The translations under genes and the position numbers were made by a program. The notes beneath the pieces are model-generated. The model was given only the letters and a program-made list of their open reading frames with translations, did no database searches and was not told where the DNA came from. Of a DNA stretch of 64,000 nt, positions 23,714 through 37,100 are shown piece after piece; position 1 is the stretch's first letter, and each line of letters opens with the position of its first letter. Origin of the DNA: Strix aluco (taxonomy: Eukaryota > Chordata > Aves > Strigiformes > Strigidae); NCBI RefSeq assembly GCF_031877795.1, contig NC_133933.1:4958632-5022631 (forward strand), in the 5' to 3' direction.

Positions 23714-24010
23714 AGGAGGAAAGGGGGGGCTGCTCTGCGGCACAGCCCGGGGGTGGTGGAGCAGCCCCACAGCCCATACCCGGTCGCTGCCAGCCCCGGC
23801 TGCAGCATCCGCAAGGACGTGCCTGTCCCGCACCCCCACCCCGTCCTAGCTCTGGGCAGGAACAACTCTCCATCGACCGTGGCAAGACGAGGACGGTGCG
23901 GGACAGCCATCCCTGTGGGCGGCAAGGCAAGGGAGGGGAGGAGACGAGTGCTCCGGGGGGTACGGCTGGGGAAGCGACTCTCTCCGGGGCCCCCCATCTC
24001 CCTGCATCGC

Positions 24011-27000
24011 GGGCAAAGACGCCAGTCTAGGAAAAAATCAGCAGTGGTTTTCCGTTGCTTCTGCGTAGTGCAGAAGGGGTCAGCCAGGAGGTGACCACTG
24101 AAGAGTTTGAGAGCTAGGACGAGTGCCAAAAAGACAACAGAGGTGACCAAACCGAAGGTGTAAGCAGGCTTGATTTGCAAAAGCAAGAGCTGGAGGCTGC
24201 CTCTGAAGTCAAGAGGAGTTGCAGAAACTCAGCGTGTTACGAAACGAAATGCAGCTAAATAGCAACCCCCAAATAAATACAGCTTAACTTTCTTTCTACA
24301 GCTAACTAGAAAATTAGAGTGGCATTTCCAAGAGCACTCAGGACCAGGCTCCCTGTCCATTGAACTCATGGGGGCAGTGAAAGAAAGAACAGCAGAATCC
24401 AGCCAGTACCGACCCCTTAGAATACATCTAACGAGACGCAGCTCCAATTTGCAGATTTATTGCACTGGAGGTGGGAGCTGCTTTTCAGGTCAACGGAAAG
24501 CTTTTCATTTGTCTCCGTATGCTTTAGGTATGGCAACAAATAGCAGGGCTAAAATGCTAAGGGAAATAAAGCGATGCTTGCACTGCTTTAACTGAGCAAG
24601 GTAACAAAATAAAGTACTTCCCTGTCAGTATGAACAACTTCACCAATTTTTATGCCGATGTGTCACGAGGCTACAGCTTCTGCATATGTAGCAACCCTCA
24701 GGGAAAAATGGGAAGTGTATGGCACAGTGTAGGGCTCACTTTGTTAATAATTTCTTCTCTCGGGAATGTAAGGAAGCCTAGGAAGAGAAAAAACTGTTTT
24801 ACCTTTGCCTTGGCTAGTTGTCACATGACTACTCTTTTTCTGGTATTTTTTCCTGAATCTCTGCCATAACTCTTTATAACATAAGCACAGTGCTTTCATC
24901 TGTACATATTTATACACACACACGTACTCACTACAGAGATTTCTAGGGTTATAAGCTAGGTAAAGCCACAAGGAATGTAGACTGACTTTGCAGCCTTCAC
25001 TGGGAGGAGGGCATTTTTCTATCCACGACGTTTCACCCATCTCTACCAATGCAGTCACCTTTGGCTGGGCGAGTGCCAGGCAATCTGTAACAATAGACTT
25101 GTTCAAGCGTTTTAGAGCATCTAACAGGGAGAAGAATAATGCGTTGCTTGAGAGCTGCAGCAGGATGCAGATCTCCGGCAGATCACGATTAGCTCTAGGA
25201 AGCTGGACTTTGGAGCAGGCACCAGGGCTCACATATCTACTCCTCGGAGTGCTGGATAGAGTCTGTCAAGGCCAATAGTTGTCAAAGAATAGTCAACTTC
25301 TTTTTAGCTCATTAATTTTTAGCCTTGACTGATATTTGGGCCCTTAGCTTCAATAAACTAGCTTTCTTCCCTACTGACCTTGCAGATTTAGCTTGCTGCA
25401 TCGTATTGCCATGAGCACTTCTCCAAAACACACAAGTTATATTCCTAATTCTTGTCTATCACCCCTTTGTTATTCCCTCCACAAGAACTTAGATACACAC
25501 TCCCACCAGCAAAATCTGCTGCTCATCAGATAATAATTTTCAATATGCTGTCCCACATCCCACTGAATTTTCTAGGACTTTTCTTTCCACAAAGCATGAA
25601 GACAAGCCAACTTCATAGGCTCAAAATTGCTTTTTCCTGCTTTATAGTGGCTCTATGGCTGATGTTGCGAGACTCAAAAGTGGTTTGAGTGGCCTCGAGG
25701 AAGTGCTTGGACCACTTGCCCTGTTACTTTAGAAAGAAATTTAGCTTTGCCTTTGCATCTTTCACTGGGTTCGCTTGTTATAGCCTCATCGCTTACCTTG
25801 CCTTCATGCTCACCTACAATCCTCTTTTGACTAGTGTTGGAGAGCACCATGATGAAAGAAACACAAACTTGGGCAAAGCATTAGGAGGACCCTGATGTGA
25901 AGGGAGATGAGCATGGACTTCTGATTTTGATTATTACAAGGAGTCTAGTCCTTCCACTGGTGATGTAGACTTTGCGTGGGGCCCTGAAATAAGTTTGCTG
26001 GTCAGGCTGTGTGCTGCTAGAGGTGAATGCAGGGTATGGAAAGCTCTCCACTCCCAGCACTGGGTGTGTATTGATCAGCCCTGCAGTCCAAGAGGAAATC
26101 CTGCGCATCGTTTTGTGGGACATGTAGCAGTTTAGGTTTTTCAAAGGGAAACAAGTGCTGCATACACGTCCCCTCTGAAATATACTGCCACGCTGTAATT
26201 CTAAAGAGAATTCAATCATTGCATTACAACCTTTTTCTTTTCTTTTTTTTTTTAATAATGAGAGATGTGGTATTTTATCTTACCCACCGGAGAAAGCGGA
26301 ACTGTAATACAAGCACAGGGAGGAGAAGGAGGAAACATTAAGTAATTAATCATGGCTGTTCTCGCCCTTTGAAAGTGGAAAGTTAAGGCTGACCAATCTG
26401 TGTTCTGTCTGGCTATTTAAAAGAAAAAAGATTTTTTTTTTTTTTTTTTTTTTTAGAGCTAACGAAGCTCTATTACATTTTTTTAAATAGGATTTAACTT
26501 ATTATTTGGCCTCATTGTCAATTGGTGTGAATTAGCATGACTGAGTGCTGTGCTACACTCCAGGCTGGTGAGCTCCGGAGCTGGGGCTCGTGGTTCCTGT
26601 TTTAAAACAGAAATGGGTATAGTTGCTGAAGGAGCAGGCTTTTCTATAAACAGAAGTAACTTGAAATGCCATCCCCGCCCCACCCCCCCCCCCCAACGGT
26701 GTTTTTTACCCGCCTGGTTTCATTGTCGCAGATTCTCACAGGCAAGGTTCACGCAGTCCGTCTGCCTCAGAAATGGTGACAGTGAGCAATGATGAAGCAG
26801 CGGAGGAGGAATACTGCGCGTTATGGCTGTATTTCAGGTTGGGTTCTGCTGCACTCTGCTGGTACATCACACCAGCAGAACTTTTTACATGGTGTAAAAC
26901 CCAGGACACAGCTGAGGTTTCTCCTAGAGGCACGTTTGTGTGGAGGAAAAGTCAGAACTCTGTAAGTGGATGTGAAACAAAACAAAACCTGCACTGTCCA

Positions 27001-28539
27001 AGCGCAGTTTGATTTCAAATATTGCACTTCCTAGCTGGAGCCATTCATTTTTCTTCTGAATTGGGAAGTAGCAGGAAGCTTTCCTGCATTCCGATAAATG
27101 CACAGGAAAATTATGCTTCTTCCACCAAGTTTTTTTAAGGCAATATTTTTAATATTTGACTACTCAGACTTATTATTGGTAGAGCAGACGTATAAGAGAA
27201 GAAAGGCAAAGTCAAGTTTCATTGTACACATTTTTAAAACAGAAAGAGAACAACTGTTCTTGTGCATTTTTACTATAATTATAGTTTTTAATTGTGCTTT
27301 TAATATGATGAACTTATTGTGCCAGAGTTTACTGGTAGAATCGATGAGCAAAATGATAGTTATCATAGGCTCTGTCAGTGCTAATAACTAAAATGTATAT
27401 CCTAGGCATTACAAAAGGATGCTTCGTGTAGGTGATTTTTGAAATTAATGCAAGTTTTGCTGTTTCTTACGCAAAACCTACCGATTAACAGGGGGGTGCC
27501 CATACAAAGGCACTGCAGAGTGCTTGGTAGGGCCCATTTGTAATTTTACACTGATCGCTTCCATCTCCCACATTTTCTCGGTAGCATATCCTTGCTAAAA
27601 ATCCCAGGCAGCAAATCTCCAAAGGCTTTCACAATCACTAGCCTGTCGAAGAGACTAGAAGACTAGTGTGGGGTGGGTTGAAAACTAAAGGCTCCGATCA
27701 CATCACAGCTATGGTGTTTGTCATGATGTATTTATTTTTTAGAACTACTCTCCACCTGAAGGAGAGGAATTCTGTTTTTGGGTTGCAATACAGTTGTATC
27801 AGAAGAAGTAATTTATTTTTTCTTTCGTATAAACCAGTTATTTGGAAGATGTGCCAACTGTTCCTCTGGTTCCTTCCCCTCTTCTGGAAATTATAGCTCA
27901 CAGTGGAACTGTGCAGATGCCAGTTCATTGATCTGCTCTACGGAGGTAAATATGTTTCCTCCAGCTACTCTAAAAAATGTCACGAAACAAAAGTATACTT
28001 CTTCAGAAGAGCTTATCTGTCAAAATAGTGTTACCATTCACTGATTTTTTTTTTAAATGGGAACAGAAGCCTTCCATGCATATTTAAGCATCTTTTAAAA
28101 GAAAAGGTACTAAAATTAGCTTCACCCTGCTTTAGATGCAAATTAAAGTTTTCTTTCTCCCCTCCGCATTAGGATTTTTTGGTTCAGCCTGGTCCTCATT
28201 CACATCCTTAGCCACCTCGCCATTTACCTCAGAAGGATTTGGACGAGCTTGCCTTTCTGCAGGCATCAGGGAATTGCTGTTTGATTCAGCCCGGTGCTGC
28301 TCCTGCCTCTGCACCACGTACGCACACACGGACACCCGCCGCTCCGAGCTCAGGGTTGCTTGTGCTGCACAGCACTGACCCCGTAGGTGACTGACATTGT
28401 TAGGAGACAAATTTCTGTTCTCTATTTATTAGGCACAGCCATCGCTTAGGAATAATTTGTTCTTGCAGAAAACAGTAAGAAAGCTATTGCAATTTATTGG
28501 ACTAGAGCTGTTCGGTAACAGTCACTTTAGCTTCAGATA
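24011..28539 (+). other. Intron 1 sequence, nothing recognised
   Basis: Unique-looking intronic DNA downstream of the CpG island. It contains a T23 homopolymer (26,432-26,454) and a C11 run (about 26,684-26,694). No coding or repeat family is recognised. Confidence 0.6.
26432..26454 (+). repeat. Poly(T) tract, 23 nt
   Basis: Uninterrupted T23 in intron 1, followed shortly by a second T-rich stretch near 26,479. It could be the poly(A) tail of a minus-strand retroposon, but no body is recognised. Confidence 0.9.
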
Positions 28540-28682
28540 TTGTGGTTTAGTGATTAAAGCGCAGGGGCTGCACCCTGAATATCTGGATTCGGGTGCAAGA
28601 ATCACACACTAAATAAATGTAACCTTTGTCAAGTACCTCAATTACCTCCATCCACAGAAGAAAGAACTGAGAATAAAACAAC
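28540..28682 (+). repeat. MIR-like CORE-SINE fossil
   Basis: A tRNA-derived head is visible: an A-box-like TGTGGTTTAGTGATTAAAGC at 28,541-28,560 and a B-box-like GGATTCGGGTG at 28,585-28,595. Then follow blocks in the order expected for MIR: ACCTTTGTCAAGTACCTCAA, then TTACCTCC, then a degraded CAGAAGAAAGAACTGAGAAT. Spacing of boxes and order of blocks both fit. The element is old and certainly inactive. Confidence 0.72.
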
Positions 28683-31600
28683 TTTTAGTTTGCATTCCTC
28701 AGCGTCAGATGCAGGACAAGTATCCTGTAGCTTTGGAAAGATATTTTTATGTATATTAGGGCATAAGAGTCTCCACTGCCTGGGGCTGGTGACGTAAAAA
28801 TTGATACCCCTAAAATGCAACATCCTCCCAACATAGGTGGTTATCATTTACTTAGCATTCAAGGGGGTGTTACACGTGATTGTCCCCTTTGGGTTTGTAA
28901 AAGGTTTGGCTGGAAGGTGCCACATAAACCAGATTATTAGTATGACATTCACGATAGCAACAGAAGAAAGAGATCCCAGACCAGAAGGTAGATGTAACAT
29001 TCACGCATTTGATCGTGCTCTCGTGGCCAGGCATAACGCAAGACAAGGAGTTTGCCAGAGCCGTGTGTTTTGTCAGAGCTGCATTAAGCTGCAGGGGGAG
29101 AGTGGGACTGAACCCTCTCTCTTCAACAGCACCGGTTCCAAACCGGTAACACGACAGCTGAATATACAACCTGGATACGTTTTGTGAATATTTGAGTATT
29201 TCAGCCAAACATTTGCTTTTCCGGAGAGTATTCACCTAAGTGACACTCAAGTATGTGAAAAGCCCTCCAGAAACAAACTAAGGTATGTGAACCCAATTAA
29301 ATTGGAATTCACTGCTGACTTCTAACAGCCATTCTCCCCAGAGAAGCATTTGTTTTATTTGCTCAGCTGTACGGAGACATGTATTGGTTGCCTAGGCTTT
29401 TGAAGGATTTCCTACAGGTTTTTTGCCATTAAAAACAGGTTCTTGGGATATGGTACCTGTTTTTGCAATTCCTGAAAATATATCTCTTTTATTATACCAA
29501 CAAGAGGAGCGAGAGACAGGAAGGCCAACAGAAGCGAAGGGTTTTAAGATGGCGCTTGATGAATTCATGAAGGACATTACACAACGTAGCTGTTGGTGGT
29601 CACAAGAAACTAGACTTGATAAGGCAGCCAGTCTCTTCAAGTCTGATTTTCCTAAGAGGTTTTTCTTGTTTAAAAAAAGAAAAGAGGAAAAAAAAAAAAA
29701 AAAGGCCTGGATGGCTCTCAGCTGTGGTGCAGGCCTGTCAGTTTAGTTCATTTTAGAGATGAGCACATCAAGAAAGAGACAGTGGAAAAAACCCTCGAGG
29801 CGCCAGGAATACACTAAGTATAATTGAAAATGCTCTAGACCACTTTTGTAACACAACAGTAGGGCCATCTGCAGGCCTCAAATTTTCAGTATTAGCAAGG
29901 CATTTTTAAGTCATTGCATCGTCTAGGTCCCTTTTTCTTAATTAACTCTTTTAAATAGTACAAAATAGCTGCTCCTGGAGCAACTTTAGGCTCTGAAGAT
30001 CATTTTCTAAGCCTGGTAAACAAGAACTGGTGTGCGTTTCTAACAGTTGACAAATAATAATGCAAGAGAGCTGCAGACATCACAAAAGAGGTGTTAGCTA
30101 CCCCAGTTGCCAGATTAGTGCCCAGGGTACTTAATGTTACAGTATTAAGCAGGCTGATAGATGGTAGCATGTGACAGGAGAGCCTAGCAGCACCTCTTGT
30201 CCTCTGGAGGCCTTCAGTAATTATGCCACCTTTTTGTTTCTTGGAGTTTGGGCTTTTCTCCCAGTCCCACCTCACCTTATCCAACCTCAGCTTTCTGCTC
30301 TCCTTGTATTCCCCAAATGCTCTGAGGGAAACCACCCTCCCAAGACAGAGAGATAGAAGGAAAGACTCATGTCAGTCCCATTGGGGACAGGGGTCCTTGT
30401 GTGCTGGTATGGGACAGAGAAGGCAGTGCATGCAATGGGCCACCCTACTCCCACACATGGGGAAGGAGCAGGAAGACAGGAACACAGTGCAGGTGGAGAT
30501 GGCTACATAAGCACCCTCAACTACAAGGACCCCAGTGCTTCCTTCTCCTTTGACTGGTTCATTGATTAAGAGGCCAGAAGAGGTTACCCATCAGTGAGCT
30601 GAACCCCCTGTAAAGCAGAACATCCCATAAGCTATAGGGCTTCTCTGTATTAACTGCTTCTCCAGCAGTGCAATTATCCAGTCTTGATTTCAAAATTGCC
30701 CATGGTGGAGAATGTGACAATATATGGTTTTTAATTGAACAGTGAAATCCAATAAATATTTTATTGTGGCTGCAACCATTTATCTGCAAAGTTATTAAAC
30801 AGCTACTTAGATTGACGAGCAGCTCTGCTGCTGCCCTACTGTGATTTTCCCATGATTGCTCCTATTCCTTTGTGGAGTAACACTTGCTTTCCTCTTTAAC
30901 ATTCATATTCTTGAGAGCTCCAATCTTTCCCAGTCAGGATCCCATTATACTTCTGTTCCTTCCTTGCCCCTAGAAAGCCTTTTCTTGCACTTAGGAGATT
31001 ACTCACAAATCTTTTAAAAGATTCCCCAGCCTGGCAGGTGAAGAGATAAGACACTGATCCAACAGCCAGGACATACTCCATGATGCTGGAGATTAGACCT
31101 TCAAGCACAGAATGTGAGACTCCCGAGCTGTTTACAGATTTCTTTACCTTCTTTTTGTGGTCTAGACTGTTTTTCTGCTGACATTTCCAAGAAATGTGTT
31201 GTACGCTCAGCTATTCTCCAGACAAAGAGCTCTTCCATTCATGCCTGCAGCATCTATTTCCCAAATCTATTTCCCAAAACAATCTACTTCCCATGTAAAG
31301 TGAGAGACCCTTCAAAATTTAACCAGGCTTTCCACTGTTGTCAATCAGGGTAGGCCAAATCCTGGGCTTAGAAGAGTTACTTGTATCTTAGCCAAACAAT
31401 GCTCTGCTGTACCAATAAGGCTGAAGAAGGGGACAAGAGAATAAAAAAAAAAGAAAATAACTAGGGGAATGGGAAAAAAAAAAAAACCCAAACCCAAAAC
31501 CAAACACAAAAAAAAAGACAAAAACCAGGCAGACTAAAATAAGAGAAAGGACAAGATGGACTTTTTGATTAATTCTCTTTCTTGCTGCTCTTTTCCTATC

Positions 31601-33138
31601 AGCCCGCCAATGACAATTACTTAGACTTAAAAAGTAAACTTCAATACTCAAGTAGAAGAGCACCTTAAAAGTGCCCTAAGTCATAAACTATTCTCATTCC
31701 TGGTGTCCAGTCTGCATCACTTTAGCAGACACAACCTTCTGTTCAATCTTTGTATTTTAAAATGCAGAAGGGGTGCAGAAGTGCACCCTTACTCCTAATC
31801 TCATGAAGAGTTTGGATTAGTCTAACTTCTACTTCTTTCACTAAGAGAAGAAAACCTATAGCAGTTGGTGGGCACAGAACATAAAGGACGGTTCTGTAAA
31901 CCACTGCTGCAGATTGAGAAAGAGCAGCTCTGACCACCGGGCAGCACGCCCCAAGCTCACACTCCAGTCTTTGCCTTTACCTTAAACTTTTCTGCTGGCT
32001 ACTTTCTTCAAGTGCCAGTCTTTCTGGCACTAGATCTCTTAGCAATAAAGCCAGGCCAATGACAAAGCAAAGCCACCTTAGCTGCTTAATAACCCCATGT
32101 CTGACTGACTCTTGAGTCAAGCTCTCTGCACTGCCAGCTGTGGGCAAAGATGGGGAGAGGAAAGACGTGGCTGCAGGGTGTCCTCCTCTTCTTCCTCTGT
32201 CCTGCTGCCAGACCCTAGGGAGGGAAGCAGAGGGGTGGCATTCACATGCAGGCCTCTACAATTTGGCATGACATCTAGGGGCAGCACAGACACATCACAG
32301 CATTGTTTTGTGCGGGCAATACATGTTCTTCATGTGTTCAAGCTCTGTTACTCTTAAGGGTTGCAGCAAGTTAATAGAAAAGGGGAAAATTATGAACCAG
32401 CCTGTGCCAGAAAAGGGAGAAATTAAGAATCAGCCAGAGTTTAGCTACAATGAGGTCTTACAGATGCATATACAGACACCAAGAGACCAGGATGGCAGTA
32501 TTTGTAAGAACTGTTCCCCTGTAGTTAGTGTTTCAGAGACAAATAACTGAGCAAAACATTAATGACTGCTATCTACTCACTGTGGTATTTAAGACACGCA
32601 GTTGCTCTGCAGCACTTACATCGAAAATAAAAGCAAACCAGTGTTTGTGATATCACAAGGTAGAACCCAGACTTTTTTCTTTTAGCTAGAAAGACTAAAA
32701 AAGGCACTCTTTTCAAGTGTGTTAGAAATAGAAGCCTATTTTAGAAGAGACATGAAGTTATCAGTGCAAATTAATAGCGCCAGATGGGGGGTTAAATTAC
32801 TGCCTCACAGCTGAAGACATGAGACAGAATGAAAGTGGTAGACTATAAAAAGGGTATCACCAGAAGTGATGAGATCCCACTGCGAGGTGGGATTTGTGAA
32901 TGCCGCGCTCGTGCTTGTAAGCAGTTGCTCAGATGAATGGTTTTATGGGCCAGAGCGAGGGAGAGAAAGGAAAAAAGTCACAGTCATTTTGATCATGTCT
33001 CATAGTTTGCTGCTTTGCTCAGGACAAGCTGTCCAGCAGCACAAGCTACAATTAAAGATCATAGAGCTTTGTCTCCTGGGCTGGCACACAGCTGCCAGGA
33101 CAGGGGAGCTCACCAGATCAGTCAAATAAATGTGGCTG
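28683..33138 (+). other. Intron 1 sequence, nothing recognised
   Basis: Unique-looking intronic DNA with A-rich low-complexity patches (29,688-29,703; 31,442-31,520). The open frames are short and without family signature. Confidence 0.6.
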
Positions 33139-34148
33139 TGTATTGGGTTTGCCTGGGAAGGTTTTGGTAGCGGGGGGGGCTACAGGGGTGGCTTCTGTGA
33201 GAAGCTGCTAGAAGCTTCCCCCATGTCCGACAGAGCCAACGCCAGCTGGCTCCAAGAGGAACCCGCTGTTGGCCACATCAGTGATAGTGGTAGCACCTCT
33301 GGGATAGCATATTCAAGAAGGGGAAAAAAAACCCCGTGGAACCGCAGCCAGAGAGAGGAGTGAGAATATGTGACAGAAACAGCTCTGCAGACACCAAGGT
33401 CAGTGAAGAAGGAGGGGCAGGAGGTGCTCCAGGCGCCGGAGCAGAGGTTCTCCTTCAGCCCGTGGTGAAGCCCATGGTGAGGCAGCTGTGCCCTGCAGCC
33501 CACGGAGGTCACCAGCGGAGCAGAGATCCACCTGCAGCCCGGGGAGAACCCCACACCAGAGCAGGAGGATGTGTCTGGAGCAGGCTCCTGGCAGGAGCTG
33601 TGGCCCCGTGGAGAGAGGAGCCCACGCTGGAGCAGGTTTGCTGGTAGGACTGGTGACCCCGTGGGGGACCCACGCTGGAGCGGGTCATGAAGAACTGCAG
33701 CCTGTGGGAAGGACTCACGTGGGAGAAGTTTGTGGAGGGAGCCCATGCTGGAGCAGGGAAAGAGAGAGAGGAGTCCTCCCCCTGAGGAGGAAGGAGCGGC
33801 AGAGACAATGTGTGATGAACTGACCTCAACACCCATCCCCTGCCCCCTGCACTGCTGGCGGGAAGGAGATAGAGAAATGGGGAACAAAGCTGAGCCTGGG
33901 AAGAAGGGCTAGGTGGGTGGAAGGTGTGTTAAGATTTAGGTTTTTATTTCTCATTATCCTACTCTGATTTGATTGGTAATAAACTAGTCTGTTTTGCCCA
34001 TAACTGTAACTGGAGAGTGATCTCTCCCTGTCCTTATCTCGAAGCACAAGCCTTGTGCTATATTTTCTCTCTCCTGTCCAGCTGAGGAGGGGAGAGATTG
34101 AGTGGCTTTGGTGGGCCCCTGGCATCCAGCCAAGGTCAACCCACCACA
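33139..34148 (+). mobile_element. Solo LTR of an avian endogenous retrovirus (ERVL-type), sense to SNAP25
   Basis: The 1,010-bp element begins TGTATTGGGTTTGCCTGG and ends GGTCAACCCACCACA, giving TG...CA termini. Flanking 5-mers GGCTG (33,134-33,138) and GACTG (34,149-34,153) look like a target duplication with one substitution. A polyadenylation hexamer AATAAA lies at 33,978-33,983, followed by T-rich sequence. The middle part (about 33,430-33,770) holds imperfect repeats of a CTGGAGCAGG-type motif. No gag, pol or env sequence is present beside it, so it is a recombination product. I recognise the family as common in Neoaves; the ERVL assignment rests on that and on the 5-bp duplication. Confidence 0.85.
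33430..33770 (+). repeat. Degenerate tandem repeat inside the solo LTR
   Basis: About seven copies of a GGAGCAGG-like core, several preceded by CCCACGCT or CCCATGCT and alternating with CTGCAGCCCGTGG-like blocks. They are spaced irregularly at roughly 30-80 bp. This internal minisatellite lengthens the LTR, and GC richness leaves long open frames on both strands that are not genes. Confidence 0.7.
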
Positions 34149-37100
34149 GACTGTTGAGCTGGGACAGCACTAACTGCGTCGGCTTCCAGAGCAACAGGGA
34201 GCTTCGTCAGAAAAATTCCAGGCTTAAGGGTGTTGTTACTGAAAAATGGCAGTTCTTACATTGAGGAAGCAATGCTTTAATATAGGTATTTCCCAAAACC
34301 TTTCAGTTATGTTTCACTTGGGTAGGAAGAATGTTTCTTCCTGTCTCATCCCCACTTTCACTGGGTAAAGAGAAAGTAAAAAACCACTTCTGCTAATTAT
34401 GAATAGGGCAAGGAAAAAAATGAGGAAGGATTATAGAAAAATGTTCAAATGCCAAGTCCTCAGCCAAAACGGGACATCCCAAGAAACCAGGTAAGAACAT
34501 TTTTGCAAAGTCTATTAGACCAGCACTTGGACTAGGGGTGTCCTGATGCATAAAGGCCTATAAGTATGTGCCAGAAACACTGGTGCAGACCATTAACAAC
34601 AAGATGGCTAAGAACCTGCCATGGGCAGGTCCTACCAGCCAGAGGTAGCCCTTCTCCAGCTGACGTACCATGCTGGTAGCAAGACATCCTATGGAGCTGA
34701 AATAACCAGAACAATAGATACAAGGAAGTTGTTGCAGTGGTAGGATGCTTCCCCTTTCAACTGAGTATTTAGTCCCAGATGGATAGCTGGGGTAAATCAG
34801 TACAGCACCACTGCAATCAGAAGAGCAAACCTGATTGGCACCATGTGGAGATGCTAACAACCACTGACTTAAAAATACACTTTAAGAGAAAGAGGAAGGG
34901 CTTTTTTGGCAGTAATTAAGCACTTTTTAACTCTCTGGAGACAGTAACAAAGGAGCCTATTCAAAAAGCAAACATCTTAAGTGCAAACACTTTAATAATG
35001 CATAGCTGCATTACCCAGAAGACAAGCTGTGGAGCTGCTCCTCCTTTCCAAGGGAAGAGCAGAATGTTGGTGGAGGGCACAGTGCAGGACAGAGGCTCAG
35101 GAAGCATTGAATGCCATTTCTCACGTGCCCCAGGAAAACAAGGGCTGCACTTGTGGCCTTCTGCACACCACAAAACCAATAGCGCAACCCCTGCCTCAAT
35201 CTCAGAGTTAGTAATAATTTAATTCACTGAGAAACTAGGCAGAAAGTTACTTATATACAAACCTACAGTGGTTTATACAAGGCAAGAACACAGCCTATTC
35301 TATAAACCACTTAATCAGTTGAGCATAATAGGAATTTTGCTATGAATCATCATAAGTTTAAAGGAGAACTTGGCCAAGTCCTCTCTCCAACACGGCAGAG
35401 CAGAACTGACTCACCTCTACTGAATCGGTTCTTTAAGTCCGAAGCAGGGGCAAGGCTGAGAAAAGTGGCTCATCAGCACCTCAGTAATCACATGGCTGAG
35501 ACACTTTCAAGGTATGACTCAGTTGAAGGAGCAAGAGAACAATTCCCAGCAAATCAATTATATAGTGAAATCCCCGTAATTTTTCTGTGTTTTGGGAATA
35601 CTCACCAGAAATTTTGATTTTTCTTGACTTCCTCTTCATCTGAAATGATCTGATGAATCTTTTCTGACGAAAGAATTTCTAGATCTTCAGACTGCTCATT
35701 GCTCCACCCTGTGCTGCATTCCTTCCATTTTGTACAGAGGGCTTTCTGCTCCCTTACTGTGTGTGCAAGGGCTACAGATGTGGGTAAAGTGAAAAGCTTG
35801 TGTTTCGAATCCAGAATTTGCTCTCTGTGAATATTCTTAATTAAACATTTCAAAAATCGATGCTTTGGCAAGCATTACTTCCAGTAATTTTGTTCACAAG
35901 ATTTTTTATGAGAATCCTAGCAGTGGCATGTAAAATAATATTATTTTGAGGCACCAGGAGAATGCTATTAAAAATGCAGAATTGCAGCTGGATATACGTT
36001 GGTCACATTTCCTCAGCTGAGCTATCATCTTCACCTCTGCAGAAATAGCAACTGTCACTAGCAACAGTCACAAGAGATGCAGCCCCCAGAGAATCACACT
36101 GAGCAAAGAAGAATATCTAGGACAGTGATTTAGCTTGTCTGGATTATAACGTTCCTCATAGATGCTTCAACATTGTTAAAAGGCCTCCTAAAGGAAGATG
36201 ACAGGCTATTCAAGTCTGCTGTGAGTAAAATAGAGGAACAAATAGCAATGGCAGGAAGGCTAATATAGCACGATACAGTTATATGAAAAATTCTAAGCAA
36301 GTTGCTGGGAATGCTGGGACAAGAGTATTCAACCTGAATTTTAGAAAATCCCTTTCTCTGCTGCCATATGTAGTAATACAGGGACGAGCCATGAAACTGG
36401 CTTTAAACCGGTGAGGTATAAAAAGTTTTTGTTGTCTGGGTGACAGTCTCATTTCCACAGACTCATGTCCCAGTGGTCATTCTGAGACAGGACATAACAA
36501 ACAAGATGCATAAGATCAAAAAAAGCGTCCATCTCAAGCCAGGGGTGGATTACTTTGAGCTGAGATAGAGACATGTGCTCCGCTGTTTAAAATTTCTTCA
36601 CAGAACTGCCAGGACCTGTCTCTCTTCAAAGGAAGAGAAGATGTATACATGTGGACTTGTAAGGGTCAGCAGCAATCTGGCATTCTCTGAGCAAATTATA
36701 CACACTGCAGGACTGCCAAATACAGATGGACCAAAGCGAAATGTCCAGATGTAACTGCAGATGTCATAGGAAATTAAGCCATTTACTTGTGCTTGTGATT
36801 CAAGAAGTTCCATTTCTAGGTCAGATGGCAGCTTAGTTGGCCATTACTGCAAACATCTCTTTTCTTGAAGTTTTCTGCCTAGAACTCGTAAAAAAGCAAA
36901 GGACAAGTACCGTTTTTATGTGAAGCAGGTTGTAAAACCACGTGAAGAGTTAACTTTATAGAGGTTAACAATGAACTAAGGAAGTAAGTTGTTAAAGGAT
37001 GAGGTTCTCTAGTACTCAAAAAGATAAACTGAAGAAAAGAGTTGCAACTATTTGTCACTGTGAAAACCAATATTGCCAGTTTTGTGCATGTAAAAACATA

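Larger units (their letters stand above)
21640..24010. promoter_or_regulatory. CpG island over the SNAP25 promoter, exon 1 and proximal intron 1
   Basis: CpG dinucleotides and GC content rise sharply near 21,740 and fall after about 24,000, against flanks that are CpG-poor. The island contains the promoter, exon 1 and about 1.9 kb of intron 1. It is interrupted by an A-rich patch at 22,473-22,528 and by long G or C homopolymers. Long open frames on both strands here are by-products of low stop-codon frequency in GC-rich DNA. Edges are judged by eye, not calculated. Confidence 0.88.

Noticed and set aside
28541..28610. Possible tRNA gene from A-box- and B-box-like sequences
   Set aside because: There is no acceptor-stem pairing and no intact anticodon or T arms, and the downstream sequence continues as a MIR-like SINE.
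33180..33887. A 235-codon minus-strand open frame and + strand frames at 33,336-33,823
   Set aside because: They are inside the noncoding solo LTR and arise from its GC-rich internal repeat. They do not correspond to any retroviral protein.
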